Shown: piece after piece, positions 1 through 7,502 of the stretch
How positions within the stretch are numbered: position 1 is the stretch's first letter
Layout: the number at the start of each line of letters is the position of its first letter
NCBI GenBank assembly: GCA_003598085.1
Contig: QZKU01000018.1
Span: forward strand, 1-33,671
Source of the DNA: Candidatus Abyssobacteria bacterium SURF_5
GTDB lineage: Bacteria > Abyssobacteria > SURF-5
Length of the DNA: 33,671 bases
Direction: 5' to 3'
Notes under the pieces: model-generated
What the model was told of the DNA's origin: nothing
Database searches by the model: none
Seen by the model: the letters and a program-made list of their open reading frames with translations, nothing else
Program-made: the position numbers and the translations under genes

Positions 1-77
1 CTCAATTTCCCTCAGCATGCAATGCCTTAACAGGTCTGAGCGTCTTGAAAAACATAATTATGGGACAGCCTCTTAGT

Positions 78-96
78 CCCCCTTTTCCAAAGGGGG
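78..96. repeat. CCCCCTTT-AAAGGGGG palindrome
   Basis: Eight-base perfect inverted repeat, CCCCCTTT (78-85) and AAAGGGGG (89-96), with a 3-base centre. A second copy with a 2-base centre lies at 6951-6968, so this is a dispersed intergenic element. Confidence 0.65.
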
Positions 97-138
97 AAAC
101 ACACTCCGGCGATAACAGGAAGAGTGGACGGGCACGTT

Positions 139-428
139 CCCGCGAGGCGCGGTCAGTTTAGGCGCTTTGCTCAACGAGAAGAGGTAGATTAGTATGACCA
201 CGCGAGCCGCGTGGCAGGCATGGCTGACGCCGCGTATTCTGGATTCCTGCCCAAGGCATGCAGGAATGACGACGAAGAAAAGGCGCGTTCCCGCGGGGCG
301 CGGGATGAATCAACGGGCGCGTGTCGGCGGTTATCGGCGGTTGAAGAAGAGAGATTCTTCCCCCGCGAAGCGCGGGGTCAGAATGACAAAAGAGCTAAGT
401 CAGAAATGATCCCGCGGGGCGCGGGATC
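139..428. repeat. Cluster of REP-like GC palindromes
   Basis: At least five short palindromes of related sequence: 139-152 (CCCGCG/GCGCGG), 198-214 (CCACGCG/CGCGTGG), 290-304, 361-377 (CCCCGCG/CGCGGGG) and 408-428 (GATCCCGCG/CGCGGGATC, a 9-base arm). A similar one is at 79-93 of the 6.8-kb block, that is 6879-6893. They resemble repetitive extragenic palindromes. No RAYT-type transposase is in the window. Confidence 0.6.
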
Positions 429-495
429 GCGCCAAGGTGGTGACCTCGGGTAGCTCAGCAGTTTAGGCGCTCCGCTTTGTCGATGAGGGAAGATT

Positions 496-512
496 GCAGG
501 CAATATGCCTGC
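496..512 (-). repeat. Palindrome directly after the kinase stop
   Basis: GCAGGCA (496-502) and TGCCTGC (506-512) form a 7-bp hairpin starting two bases after the kinase stop codon. No T tract follows on the minus strand, so it is not a classical intrinsic terminator, though it could protect the 3' end. The similar CACAGGCT/AGCCTGTG element at 2872-2890 suggests a dispersed repeat family. Confidence 0.5.
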
Positions 513-513
513 G

Positions 514-2736
514 CTACGACCGCAATCCTATTTTTCTCAGCATTGCGGAGAAGCGGGGGTCGGAACTGAAGCTGTCGCTATTTGGATGCACCTTGAGGAA
601 GCAGAGCCAGTGGTCGCACTCCTCGTATGCTTTCTGGAGCCACTTGAAGGCCTCGTCATTCTCTCCGAGGGCGGAATAGATGCGCGCGATCGCATAGGGC
701 GAGACGTACATCCTTTTCGAGGTTTCCAACAGGCGGCGCAGGATTCGCACGGCCTCGTCCTTCATGCCGATGCGAGCGACGAACGATGCGAGGAACGCCT
801 CGGCGCCGGGGTTGCGGTTCTCGCAGATGCGCTTTTCTTTCTCGATTTCCGCGAGCCCCTCCTGGAGCATCCCTTTCTGGAAGTAGGCGCCGGCAAGCTG
901 CATGTGGGCGTAAGGAAGCGTAGGATCGAGTTCGATCGCTCTCTTGAATTTATCGATAGCCATGTCCTCGAAGCCGGCATAAAAGAGGATCATTCCGAAA
1001 TTCGCGTTGATCATCGGCGACAGCGGATTGAGCTCATGCGCCTGTTTGATCTCTTCGATGGCTTCGTCGAATCTGGCGGCGTACATGAAGTACATCGCAT
1101 ACCAGTGGTGAGCCGTCGCGTAGCCGGGATTCAGCTCGAGCGCCCGTCTGTATTCCTTTTGCGAATCCTCCCAATTCCATTCATAGCGGATGAGAATCGA
1201 TGCCAGCGACGCATGCGCTTCTCCGAGCGTCTCATCGAGTTCAAGGGCTTTCAGCGCGGCCTCTTTGGCCGTGAAATAGGTTCGTCTCGATGAGATTGCG
1301 CTGAAAAAGGGGAGGACATTGTAGCAGTCGGCGAGGCCGGAATAGCCGAGCGCGCAATCGGGGACTCTCTTTATGACCTCTCTGAAAAGTTCGATTGCGG
1401 CCTTGATCCCTTCTTCGGTCCACTTGTTGAATGAGTGGCGCGCCTTCAGATACAGGTCGTAGGCCTCGAGGTCCATCTCCTGGCATTTGCAGAGGGTTCC
1501 GCGGTTCTCCTCGAGCAGTTTCACCTTGAGCTTGTCGACGATGGCATGCGTGATTTCATCCTGGATCGCGAAAATGTCGCCGGCCTCGCGGTCGTACCGC
1601 TCCGACCAGAGGTGGTGGCCGTCGTCGACATTGATGAGCTGGCTGGTGATCCTGAGCCGGTTGCCCGCCTTCCTGACGCTTCCCTCCAGGACGGCATCGA
1701 CATTGAGCGCGCGGCCGATGTCGCGGATGTCTTTTTCCATTCCCTTGAACGAGAACGTTGATGACCGAGCGATGACGCGCATGTTCTTGAGCTGCGCCAG
1801 CGCGTTGATGACTTCTTCGGCCAGGCCGTCGCAGAAGTATTCCTGATCCTTCTGCGGGCTCATATCCGCAAACGGGAGCACGGCCACGGAAGGCACCTTT
1901 GCGGCCGGCCGGATCGAGTTTCCGGCGCCGCCCTGTTTGATGCGGCGCAGATCAGCGATGAGGGCGGCCATGTTTTCGTACCTGTCGTTCGGGTTTTTCT
2001 GCAGCATTTTCTGGACGGCATACTCCAGCGCTTCGGGCACTTCCTGGAAGACATTCCTCATGCGTTGCGGCCGGTCCTTCAGGATCGAGCTGATCATTTC
2101 GGATGCGGTATCGCCGCGGAACGGGCGCGCTCCGGTCAACATCCGGTAGAGGACCACGCCGAGCGACCAGATATCCGTCCGGTGGTCGATCGGCCTGCCT
2201 TCGGCCTGTTCGGGAGACATGTAGGCGATGGTGCCGGTGATCGAATGTGGCTTGGTTATCTCGACGCCTTCCATTCGCGCCAGGCCGAAGTCCATCACCT
2301 TCACCTGACCGCCGCGAGTGACCATGATGTTCGCGCATTTCAAATCACGATGAACGATTCCTCTGGCGTGCGCCTCCTGCAAGGCTTCCGCCGCCTGGAG
2401 CGCGATATCGATCGCCTTGTCGACGTCGAGGGGGCCGGTAAGAAGAATCTCTCTCAGGGTGCGTCCCTCGACGTACGCCATTGCAATGAACGAATGTCCC
2501 TCGTGTTCATCGATCTCATAGATCGGGCATATGTTGGGGTGGTCCAGCCGTGCGACGGCTTTCGCCTCGCGAGTGAGGCGCTCCCGGGCCTGGCTGTCCT
2601 TTTCCCGGTCTTCAGATATGACTTTGAGAGCGACGACCCGCTCGAGCCTGAGGTCCTCGGCCTTATAAACGATGCCCATGCCGCCCTCGCCGAGCTTTTC
2701 GATGATTCTGTAATGAGATATGATTTTTCCCTGCAA
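514..2736 (-). CDS. Ser/Thr protein kinase with TolB-like domain and TPR repeats
   Basis: A 740-residue soluble regulator predicted to phosphorylate Ser/Thr on unknown partners. The N-terminal Hanks-type kinase domain (about 8-265) is intact: glycine loop GEGGMG (16-21), ATP-binding Lys38, catalytic HRD (Asp131), DFG (149-151) and SPE in place of APE (174-176). Residues about 283-400 form a TolB-N/FlgO-like domain beginning SVAVLPFADMSP, as seen in many kinase-TPR and adenylate cyclase-TPR proteins. About six TPR-like repeats fill 430-740 and probably bind partner proteins. There is no membrane segment, so it should be cytosolic. The start is a TTG, supported by AGGAG eight bases upstream (complement of 2745-2749). 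It is monocistronic, flanked on both sides by repeat-rich DNA, and its stop abuts a palindrome. The partner and signal cannot be read from context. Confidence 0.93.
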   Translation of the reverse strand: MQGKIISHYRIIEKLGEGGMGIVYKAEDLRLERVVALKVISEDREKDSQARERLTREAKAVARLDHPNICPIYEIDEHEGHSFIAMAYVEGRTLREILLTGPLDVDKAIDIALQAAEALQEAHARGIVHRDLKCANIMVTRGGQVKVMDFGLARMEGVEITKPHSITGTIAYMSPEQAEGRPIDHRTDIWSLGVVLYRMLTGARPFRGDTASEMISSILKDRPQRMRNVFQEVPEALEYAVQKMLQKNPNDRYENMAALIADLRRIKQGGAGNSIRPAAKVPSVAVLPFADMSPQKDQEYFCDGLAEEVINALAQLKNMRVIARSSTFSFKGMEKDIRDIGRALNVDAVLEGSVRKAGNRLRITSQLINVDDGHHLWSERYDREAGDIFAIQDEITHAIVDKLKVKLLEENRGTLCKCQEMDLEAYDLYLKARHSFNKWTEEGIKAAIELFREVIKRVPDCALGYSGLADCYNVLPFFSAISSRRTYFTAKEAALKALELDETLGEAHASLASILIRYEWNWEDSQKEYRRALELNPGYATAHHWYAMYFMYAARFDEAIEEIKQAHELNPLSPMINANFGMILFYAGFEDMAIDKFKRAIELDPTLPYAHMQLAGAYFQKGMLQEGLAEIEKEKRICENRNPGAEAFLASFVARIGMKDEAVRILRRLLETSKRMYVSPYAIARIYSALGENDEAFKWLQKAYEECDHWLCFLKVHPNSDSFSSDPRFSAMLRKIGLRS

Positions 2737-2871
2737 GCTGCGTACTCCTGAAATGGGATAGTGCGAGTTCCGCTGTTACTACAAAGAGTGATCGGATACA
2801 GGAACGTTTTCAATGATATCGCATATTCTGCGGCAAAGCAATGCTAGGGCAGAGAAGATGGAATTGAAAGC

Positions 2872-2955
2872 CACAGGCTGGAAGCCTGTGCCACCGATGC
2901 ATGTGCCGAGATATGCAGGCGGAAGGTGCGAAAGAGAGCGCGAATGAATTCGCGC
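2872..2955. repeat. Two short dispersed palindromes upstream of the kinase
   Basis: CACAGGCT/AGCCTGTG at 2872-2890 (8-bp arms, 3-base centre) and GCGCGAAT/ATTCGCGC at 2938-2955 (8-bp arms, 2-base centre). The second is closely related to the terminator stem at 26309-26335, which suggests that both derive from one mobile palindrome. Confidence 0.55.
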
Positions 2956-3052
2956 CTACCGTGCTAGGGGGATTCGGCGAGGCGGTGAACCGCGCGAGGC
3001 GCGTGGCAGGCCAGGCAAGGTCAGCGTCATAGGCATGTGATCGCTGCGGTCA

Positions 3053-3193
3053 TGCTTCGGGGGACAGACACCATGATGCTTGGGGACAGCGAGACTGTCC
3101 AGCGATTGAACGACTGGTTTTTGCTTCGGGGACAGGCACCATGATGCTTGGGGACAGCCCCGAATCTACGGCCGAAAAGACCGGCCCGTAATT
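3053..3193. repeat. GGGGACAG-type intergenic repeat, copy A
   Basis: Two imperfect direct copies of a 36-37 base unit (3053-3089 and 3122-3157) both run from TGCTTCGGGG to ATGATGCTTGGGGACAG. Between and after them are modules found elsewhere: 3093-3132 matches 6784-6826 and, more weakly, 22451-22490, and 3158-3203 matches 22498-22545. The 558-base gap between the kinase and pectate lyase genes holds nothing else I recognise. Confidence 0.7.
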
Positions 3194-3293
3194 CTTGGGA
3201 CAGTCCCCGCCGCTGGTTCCGTAAATGGAGCCAGTCCCCTTCGCTTGGGACAGTCCCCGCCGCTGGTTCCGTAAATGGAGCCAGTCCCTTTCG
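3194..3293. repeat. Tandem 50-bp direct repeat, two copies
   Basis: Copy 1 is 3194-3243 and copy 2 is 3244-3293, head to tail, identical apart from about one C/T difference near the end. Each carries GTAAATGGAGCCAG. A diverged related sequence lies at 7028-7080. The second copy ends one base before the pectate lyase stop codon, so it forms that gene's 3' flank. Confidence 0.85.
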
Positions 3294-3294
3294 C

Positions 3295-4677
3295 TTATGG
3301 AGACACTGCGACCAGTTCCAGATAGTCACACAGCAGGTTTACATTCCGGACGAACGTGGAAGAATATATTTTCCCGTCATCAATCCAGCGGCCCTTCTCG
3401 TCGAGACTGGCAATAATCGCTTTGACCTCCTGGCCCAACTGATCCGCTTTCTGAACGCGCTGTGCCGGGTTGATCGGACTCGAACTTCGGGCCAGATATT
3501 CGGCCGCACCAATCTTCTTGACTTCGTTGTAATACCCGATGGCGCTCGCTATTCCGAATTCGGCTTGCCAAGCATACCCGCGTTTTCGCTCCTCACTGAT
3601 CTCATTGTAGTCGTAGTGAATCTTTCCATCCTTGTCGCCGTAGATGGGCCGGTTGGTTTCCAGTTCGTACAGGCGCGCCCACTGGTTTTTTCCGATCTTC
3701 GATTCCTCGAGCCACGCGATTGCCGCCGGAATGGGAGCAAGGAATCGCTCGTCCTTGGTGTATAAGAACAAATCGACGAGGGTGGTTATATTGCGTGCGG
3801 TGACTGCCGAACATAGTCCGGGCGGCTCGAAGGATCGCGCCCGGGCGGGCTCCATGTCGTGCGAGTATTGCTGGGCCCAGCCCGCCTGGGGACCGGCACG
3901 CTGAGAGAAAATGATAAAATCGCCTCCGGAGGCAGCGCTTATCAGAAGGGCATCTTCCTTGAACGTCCCATGCGCTTTCAGCAGAACTTTGATGCAATCG
4001 TTTATCGCCCCGTCGTTAAACGTATAATAGTCATGGTATCCATTGAAAAAATAATGCCACCACTTCAGCGGATTCCACTGCGGCCAGGCTCCATTCTCGA
4101 ATTGGCTCGCGAGGATATGGTTGAGACCGAGGCGTATGGAATCTGACAGCCACTCCTCGTCCAGAACTGCGTCCAGGTTGATCAGAAAACTTAAAGCTCC
4201 TTGCGTGATGTTGTCATCGAATGTGCATGCACCTCTCTTCCGCTCCGGATATACCGAATCCGGTCGCAGACGGGATACGTCCGCCAGGTGATCCCAGCCC
4301 CCGGCTTTTCGCTGCCCCCAGCACAGAGCCCTTCCCGCCTCCCTTGCCGCCGCCAGATACATCGATTCGCCCGTGATCAGGTGCGCCCGCAGAAGAGAGT
4401 CCCCGATAGCGGGAGTTCCCGGCGGCTGCACCCAGATTTGCGTCGGACTTACCGGCTCGTAGAGCCCTTCCCCGTATCGCTTCTCCAGATCAAGCGAATA
4501 AATGCCCGCATACCCTCCGCTCGTCGAAATGGATTGAAAATATGCGGCAGCCTTGCGTAAGGTTTCTTCAACCTGTTCCGCAGGGATATGTTCGGCAGGG
4601 GCATGCGAGGCGGGCAAAAGCAGGGTGATCATGCAGCATGCGAGGAAGAGTTTTAGTTCCGCAGATATCTTCGTCAT
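3295..4677 (-). CDS. Exported pectate lyase-like protein (family PL10, Pec_lyase)
   Basis: A predicted exported polysaccharide lyase of 460 residues acting on polygalacturonate-type pectin. Residues 1 to about 28 form a signal peptide (Lys-rich start, then a hydrophobic stretch ending PASHAPA). The body resembles the pectic acid lyase family PF09492/PL10: GAWPQWNPL (196-204), GYHDYYTFNDGAIND (213-227), WAQQYSHDMEPARARSFEPP (267-286). I place the start at the ATG at 4677 because it gives the signal peptide at once; the frame stays open to a TTG at 4749 but that extension is charged and non-hydrophobic. The ribosome site at 4677 is weak. It stands alone; with the rhamnose/arabinose operon at the right end it suggests pectin use. 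The lyase assignment is by motif recall; substrate is inferred. Confidence 0.72.
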   Translation of the reverse strand: MTKISAELKLFLACCMITLLLPASHAPAEHIPAEQVEETLRKAAAYFQSISTSGGYAGIYSLDLEKRYGEGLYEPVSPTQIWVQPPGTPAIGDSLLRAHLITGESMYLAAAREAGRALCWGQRKAGGWDHLADVSRLRPDSVYPERKRGACTFDDNITQGALSFLINLDAVLDEEWLSDSIRLGLNHILASQFENGAWPQWNPLKWWHYFFNGYHDYYTFNDGAINDCIKVLLKAHGTFKEDALLISAASGGDFIIFSQRAGPQAGWAQQYSHDMEPARARSFEPPGLCSAVTARNITTLVDLFLYTKDERFLAPIPAAIAWLEESKIGKNQWARLYELETNRPIYGDKDGKIHYDYNEISEERKRGYAWQAEFGIASAIGYYNEVKKIGAAEYLARSSSPINPAQRVQKADQLGQEVKAIIASLDEKGRWIDDGKIYSSTFVRNVNLLCDYLELVAVSP

Positions 4678-4836
4678 CGACTTGTTATCTCGTTTAATTG
4701 ACGGCTTCGAGAGGCGGATGCAGGCGCAACACTTCCCATAGTCAATCAAGGATCATATCATAATTGGAGATGAGGACATGAATCGGCTGATAGGCTGAAC
4801 GAAGATGATAATGAAGTCGGCGCCGAAAGGAGAGAA

Positions 4837-4864
4837 GGCTGGGTGCCACCCCAAACACCCAGCC
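4837..4864. other. Perfect 9-bp stem-loop
   Basis: GGCTGGGTG (4837-4845) pairs with CACCCAGCC (4856-4864) around a 10-base loop. On the minus strand it is followed by a pyrimidine-rich tail (TTCTCTCCTTT), so it could be a weak terminator for the radical SAM transcript or a leader element of the pectate lyase. On the plus strand it ends just before a GAGGAG ribosome-site word. Confidence 0.5.
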
Positions 4865-4878
4865 CAATGAGGAGAAAG

Positions 4879-4962
4879 ATGTCTGCGGGTCGTTGCGCGA
4901 CCCCACTGCAATTGCATGCAGACAAACATCAGTTATTAGAAGAGCAATTACTGTGCCAGTAA
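4879..4962 (+). CDS. Possible 27-residue small ORF
   Basis: An ATG at 4879 is preceded by GAGGAG with a 4-base spacer, one of the better ribosome sites in the window, and the frame runs 27 codons to TAA at 4960. The peptide starts MSAGRCATPLQLHAD and has two Cys. A perfect stem-loop lies directly upstream. I recognise no family, there is no clear promoter, and no other plus-strand gene is nearby, so this may be chance. Confidence 0.2.
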   Translation: MSAGRCATPLQLHADKHQLLEEQLLCQ

Positions 4963-5370
4963 AAAAGAGGTTGGTCTTGCCGGCTCGATGGAGGAAGCGA
5001 CCGGCCGGTCGGTTTCCCGGGCGCAGGTACTAGATTAAGATAAGCTAAGGGTTGCAATTTCAATTAGTTGTTGCGAGAACAATATTGACAATCTTGATCA
5101 ACTTGCTCGTGTATTGCTCGCTGATAAAGCGCCTCAGTCGGTGTTTTAGGCGCGGAACTCCTTCGGTATCAGGCGTTTCATGAAACTGGCGGACATGTTT
5201 CAACTGTTTTAATAGCGTTTCATTTGAAACGATTGGCGGCCGGAAACTGCTAGTTGAGCATGGCGAGCGTTGCGATGAGTAAACATTTCTCAAAAAAATC
5301 CAAAGAAAACTGATCAATAGCAGAAAGAAGCGGCTGATTTTCGGGATGGAACAGCGTGGATGCGGATATC

Positions 5371-6729
5371 TCAGGATTCGAGCGCAGGGTCACGAAGGTT
5401 TGCATTGAGGGAGCGGGCGAGCGCTTTGAGATCTTGGTACTGCTCCAGCATTCCGGGGACAAGGTAGGGGAGGACCGAGCTGTTGTGAAGGAGGGGCTCA
5501 CCGAGGTCCAGGTTCCACGTCGTCCTCGCCGCCTCAAAGCAGGGGGTTCCGGGGATGGGGGAGAAATCGGACAGCCGGATGAGCAGGCCTTCGCCGTGGA
5601 CGAATCGCATGGTTTCCTCGATTGCTTGGGGCGGCTGGCCGGGCATGCCCATCAGGACGTAAGCCTCGAGCGAGGCCGGCTCATATCCCGCTTCGATCAG
5701 ATTGTGCACGCCGCGCCGGAATCCGGCGGCGGTGACCTTCATGCAGGAGTCGTTCATGAGTGCGGGATCAATGCTTTCGACGCTGAGGCGGATGGTTGCG
5801 AAACCGGCATTCTTCATCAGGGTTGCCAGTTCCTCATCGATCATGTTTGCGTGAAGCCCATTGGGGGTGTGCAGGCGGACGTTTATTTTTCCGTCGATCA
5901 ATTCGCGCAGGATCGGTTTGATGTGGTTCTCCCGATTCACAAGGAGCGCGTCGTCGTAAAAAGCGATATCGCGGATATCTCGTTGTCGTCGATAGTGCTC
6001 TATCTCAGTGACGACCTCACGGACCGGTCTCTGCCGAAAAGCGGGGCGAAGCAATTTGGAGGCGCAATAGGCGCATGCGAACGGGCACCCGTATGATGTG
6101 GTCATGCTCACGGAATCGACGTGTTCGAGCAGATGGTAGGCCGGGCCGTTCTTATGGTGGTCGCGGATTTCTCCGGGCCCGACAAGTTTTTGCAGCAGTT
6201 CGGTGAACTGCCGCTCGCCCGCCGCTTGAATGATGTAATCGGCGCCCGAATGACTCTGGGCATGGTCGGGGCAAAGCGTAGCATATATGCCGCCCAGAAT
6301 GATGGGCACATCGGAGAAGACTTTACGCGCAATTTGTATTGTTTCTGCCACACCTTGATACCAGTAGGTCATCATCGAGCCGACGCCTATGGCATGCGGA
6401 CGAGGTCCGGCCTCGAGCTCTCTTCGAAAGACGTCACGCGGTATTCCGTAGCGCTTGAATGTACGGGGTATCGCGGCGAGGGGAGCGGGTTTTGGTATTT
6501 CCTCGAAGCTGAATTTGCCCTTTCCGTTTCCGTTTGATCTTGAACGATGTTTGCGGTCAAGTGTCTGTGCGGCCGGATGCAGGCGGTCGAGGCAGTTGAT
6601 CAAGCGGACAGAGTAGCCGGTTGCCTCGGCGGCCGAGGCAACATAGAGGAGGCCGAGCGGTTTCAACCAGAGGTCGTATGCGGCGAAATCGTGGATATGG
6701 GGGGCGATCAAGAGGATGTTCTTGCTCAT
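5371..6729 (-). CDS. B12-binding-type radical SAM protein
   Basis: A 452-residue radical SAM enzyme. Residues 1 to about 185 form a Rossmann-like region of the kind preceding radical SAM in B12-binding family proteins (start KNILLIAPH, PLGLLYVASAAEATGY, PIILGGIYATLCPDH), but I see no DxHxxG cobalamin motif. The [4Fe-4S] motif CPFACAYC is at Cys215, Cys219 and Cys222, followed by a TIM-barrel (FYDDALLVN, VRLHTPNGLH, IRLSVESIDPALM, YVLMGMPGQPP). A low-complexity insert RSRSNGNGKGK lies near 62-72. Start chosen at the ATG of MSKNILL; an in-frame TTG 36 bases upstream is possible, and neither has a strong ribosome site. The gene is monocistronic with no biosynthetic neighbours, so the substrate is unknown. 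Methylthiotransferase is less likely without a TRAM domain. Confidence 0.85.
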   Translation of the reverse strand: MSKNILLIAPHIHDFAAYDLWLKPLGLLYVASAAEATGYSVRLINCLDRLHPAAQTLDRKHRSRSNGNGKGKFSFEEIPKPAPLAAIPRTFKRYGIPRDVFRRELEAGPRPHAIGVGSMMTYWYQGVAETIQIARKVFSDVPIILGGIYATLCPDHAQSHSGADYIIQAAGERQFTELLQKLVGPGEIRDHHKNGPAYHLLEHVDSVSMTTSYGCPFACAYCASKLLRPAFRQRPVREVVTEIEHYRRQRDIRDIAFYDDALLVNRENHIKPILRELIDGKINVRLHTPNGLHANMIDEELATLMKNAGFATIRLSVESIDPALMNDSCMKVTAAGFRRGVHNLIEAGYEPASLEAYVLMGMPGQPPQAIEETMRFVHGEGLLIRLSDFSPIPGTPCFEAARTTWNLDLGEPLLHNSSVLPYLVPGMLEQYQDLKALARSLNANLRDPALES

Positions 6730-6783
6730 CCTAAAAAGCGTAGCACAGCGTTTCGGCCTTGTCAAAGCGGCAGAGAAAGGGGT

Positions 6784-6895
6784 AACTGTCCGACGATTGA
6801 GCGACTGGTTCTTGTTCCGGGGACAGTCGCCATTCTACTATTCAATGAGACAAGCTCCGGGGACACGCCCGAATCCACCCCGCGCAGCGCGGGAC
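6784..6895. repeat. GGGGACAG-type intergenic repeat, copy B
   Basis: 6784-6826 (ACTGTCC, ACGATTGAGCGACTGG, CCGGGGACAG) matches 3093-3132 over its length with few changes. Next come GGGGACACGCCCGAATCC and the palindrome CCCGCGC/GCGCGGG at 6879-6893. It lies in the divergent gap between the radical SAM gene and gatC. Confidence 0.65.
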
Positions 6896-6950
6896 TTCGC
6901 TTCGCTCAGCTTTGGGCTCCGGGGAGGCGGAAAGGGGAATCCCCCTGAGT

Positions 6951-6968
6951 CCCCCTTTAAAAAGGGGG
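6951..6968. repeat. CCCCCTTT-AAAGGGGG palindrome, second copy
   Basis: CCCCCTTT (6951-6958) and AAAGGGGG (6961-6968) with a 2-base centre. It matches the element at 78-96, also in a flank such as GAGTCCCCC against TAGTCCCCC. Confidence 0.65.
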
Positions 6969-7027
6969 AATGTAATGGAGGCGCGTGGGGGCTCAGCGCG
7001 TGGGCGAAATTGATCTTGAGACGAATT

Positions 7028-7080
7028 CTGTAAATGGTGTCAGTCCCCTTCACATTTCGTAAATGGAGCCAGCCCCTTCG
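7028..7080. repeat. GTAAATGGAGCCAG-type repeat
   Basis: Two adjacent diverged units, one with TGTAAATGGTGTCAGTCCCC and one with CGTAAATGGAGCCAGCCCC, related to the tandem 50-bp repeat at 3194-3293. It is placed about 60 bases upstream of the gatC promoter. Confidence 0.6.
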
Positions 7081-7137
7081 CCTGTGCCATTCTCTGTCGC
7101 AACCGCTAGACAGGTTGTCTTGTCGATTGGGAATGAC

Positions 7138-7166
7138 TTGCGATGCTTGGGCCGATTCTGTATAAT
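7138..7166 (+). promoter_or_regulatory. Sigma70-type promoter of gatCA
   Basis: A -35 box TTGCGA (7138-7143), a 17-base spacer and a perfect -10 TATAAT (7161-7166). Transcription should start near 7173, giving a leader of about 30 bases before gatC. This is the best promoter in the window. Confidence 0.75.
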
Positions 7167-7202
7167 TCCTCGATGGAAACGAACTGACAATGGAGATCGA
7201 CG

Positions 7203-7493
7203 ATGAAAATAACCCGCGAGATTATTGAACACGTCGCCCAGCTCTCGCGCCTGCGGTTCGAGGAGAAGGAGCTTGAGGGCTTCATCTCGCAATTGAATGA
7301 GATACTGGATTATGTGGCAAAGCTGGAAAAGCTGGACACTAGCGGGATTGCGCCCACATCGCACATGTTTTTCGAGAAGACCCCGATGCGCGAGGACAAG
7401 GTGCGCGAGGGATCCTCTCCCATTTCCGAGCTTTTGGCGAATGCGCCCCGGCGCGAAGACAATTTTTATGTGGTTCCGCGGGTAATCGAGTAA
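7203..7493 (+). CDS. gatC: Aspartyl/glutamyl-tRNA amidotransferase subunit C
   Basis: The 96-residue small subunit of the GatCAB amidotransferase, which converts Glu-tRNA(Gln) and/or Asp-tRNA(Asn) to the amidated forms in the cytosol. GatC wraps around GatA and stabilises the GatA-GatB interface. Family features are clear: ITREIIEHVAQLSRLRF at the N-terminus, QLNEILDYVAKLEKLDT in the middle, and the C-terminal LLANAPRREDNFYVVPRVIE. Length is normal for the family. Ribosome site GGAGA lies six bases upstream of the ATG. gatA starts nine bases after the stop, so the two are co-transcribed from the promoter at 7138-7166. Confidence 0.96.
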   Translation: MKITREIIEHVAQLSRLRFEEKELEGFISQLNEILDYVAKLEKLDTSGIAPTSHMFFEKTPMREDKVREGSSPISELLANAPRREDNFYVVPRVIE

Positions 7494-7502
7494 GGGAAGA
7501 CG

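Larger units (their letters stand above)
1..513. other. Repeat-rich intergenic region without a credible gene
   Basis: I see no gene here. The stretch is a patchwork of short palindromes and repeated words: a CCCCCTTT/AAAGGGGG element near 78, several CCCGCG-GCGCGGG palindromes between 139 and 428, an ATTCCTGC/GCAGGAAT pair at 243-267, and the 13-mer CAGTTTAGGCGCT at both 154-166 and 459-471. The open frames that cross it translate these repeats and have no ribosome binding site or recognisable domain. It lies downstream of the minus-strand kinase gene. Confidence 0.7.
4678..5370. other. 693-base gap, mostly unexplained
   Basis: The gap lies between the radical SAM stop and the pectate lyase start, both minus strand. 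It holds a 9-bp hairpin at 4837-4864, a possible 27-codon plus-strand ORF with a strong ribosome site at 4879, and a TATGATATGAT-like AT-rich word (complement of 4752-4763) that may be a -10 for the pectate lyase, with no good -35. The minus-strand frame at 5060-5317 has no ribosome site or family resemblance. GACCGGCCGGTC near 4999 is a 12-base palindrome. Confidence 0.55.

Noticed and set aside
194-453. Two plus-strand frames of 71 and 80 codons
   Set aside because: They are translations of the palindromic repeats (strings such as FLPKACRNDD), with no ribosome site and no family resemblance.
449-490. tRNA-like start (GGGTAGCTCAGCAGTTTAGGCGC)
   Set aside because: It resembles a D-arm but no anticodon arm, GTTC-type T-arm or acceptor pairing follows, and half of it is a repeat word also present at 154-166.
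505-1293. 262-codon plus-strand frame opposite the kinase
   Set aside because: It is antisense to a clearly real kinase-TPR gene and has no independent motif; a GC-rich shadow.
3053-3293. CRISPR-like array
   Set aside because: Only two or three copies, adjacent without unique spacers, and no cas genes; it is a tandem and dispersed repeat instead.
5060-5317. 85-codon minus-strand frame in the gap before the pectate lyase
   Set aside because: No ribosome site, no recognisable domain, and the local base composition is unlike the neighbouring genes. It cannot be excluded, but there is no positive support.
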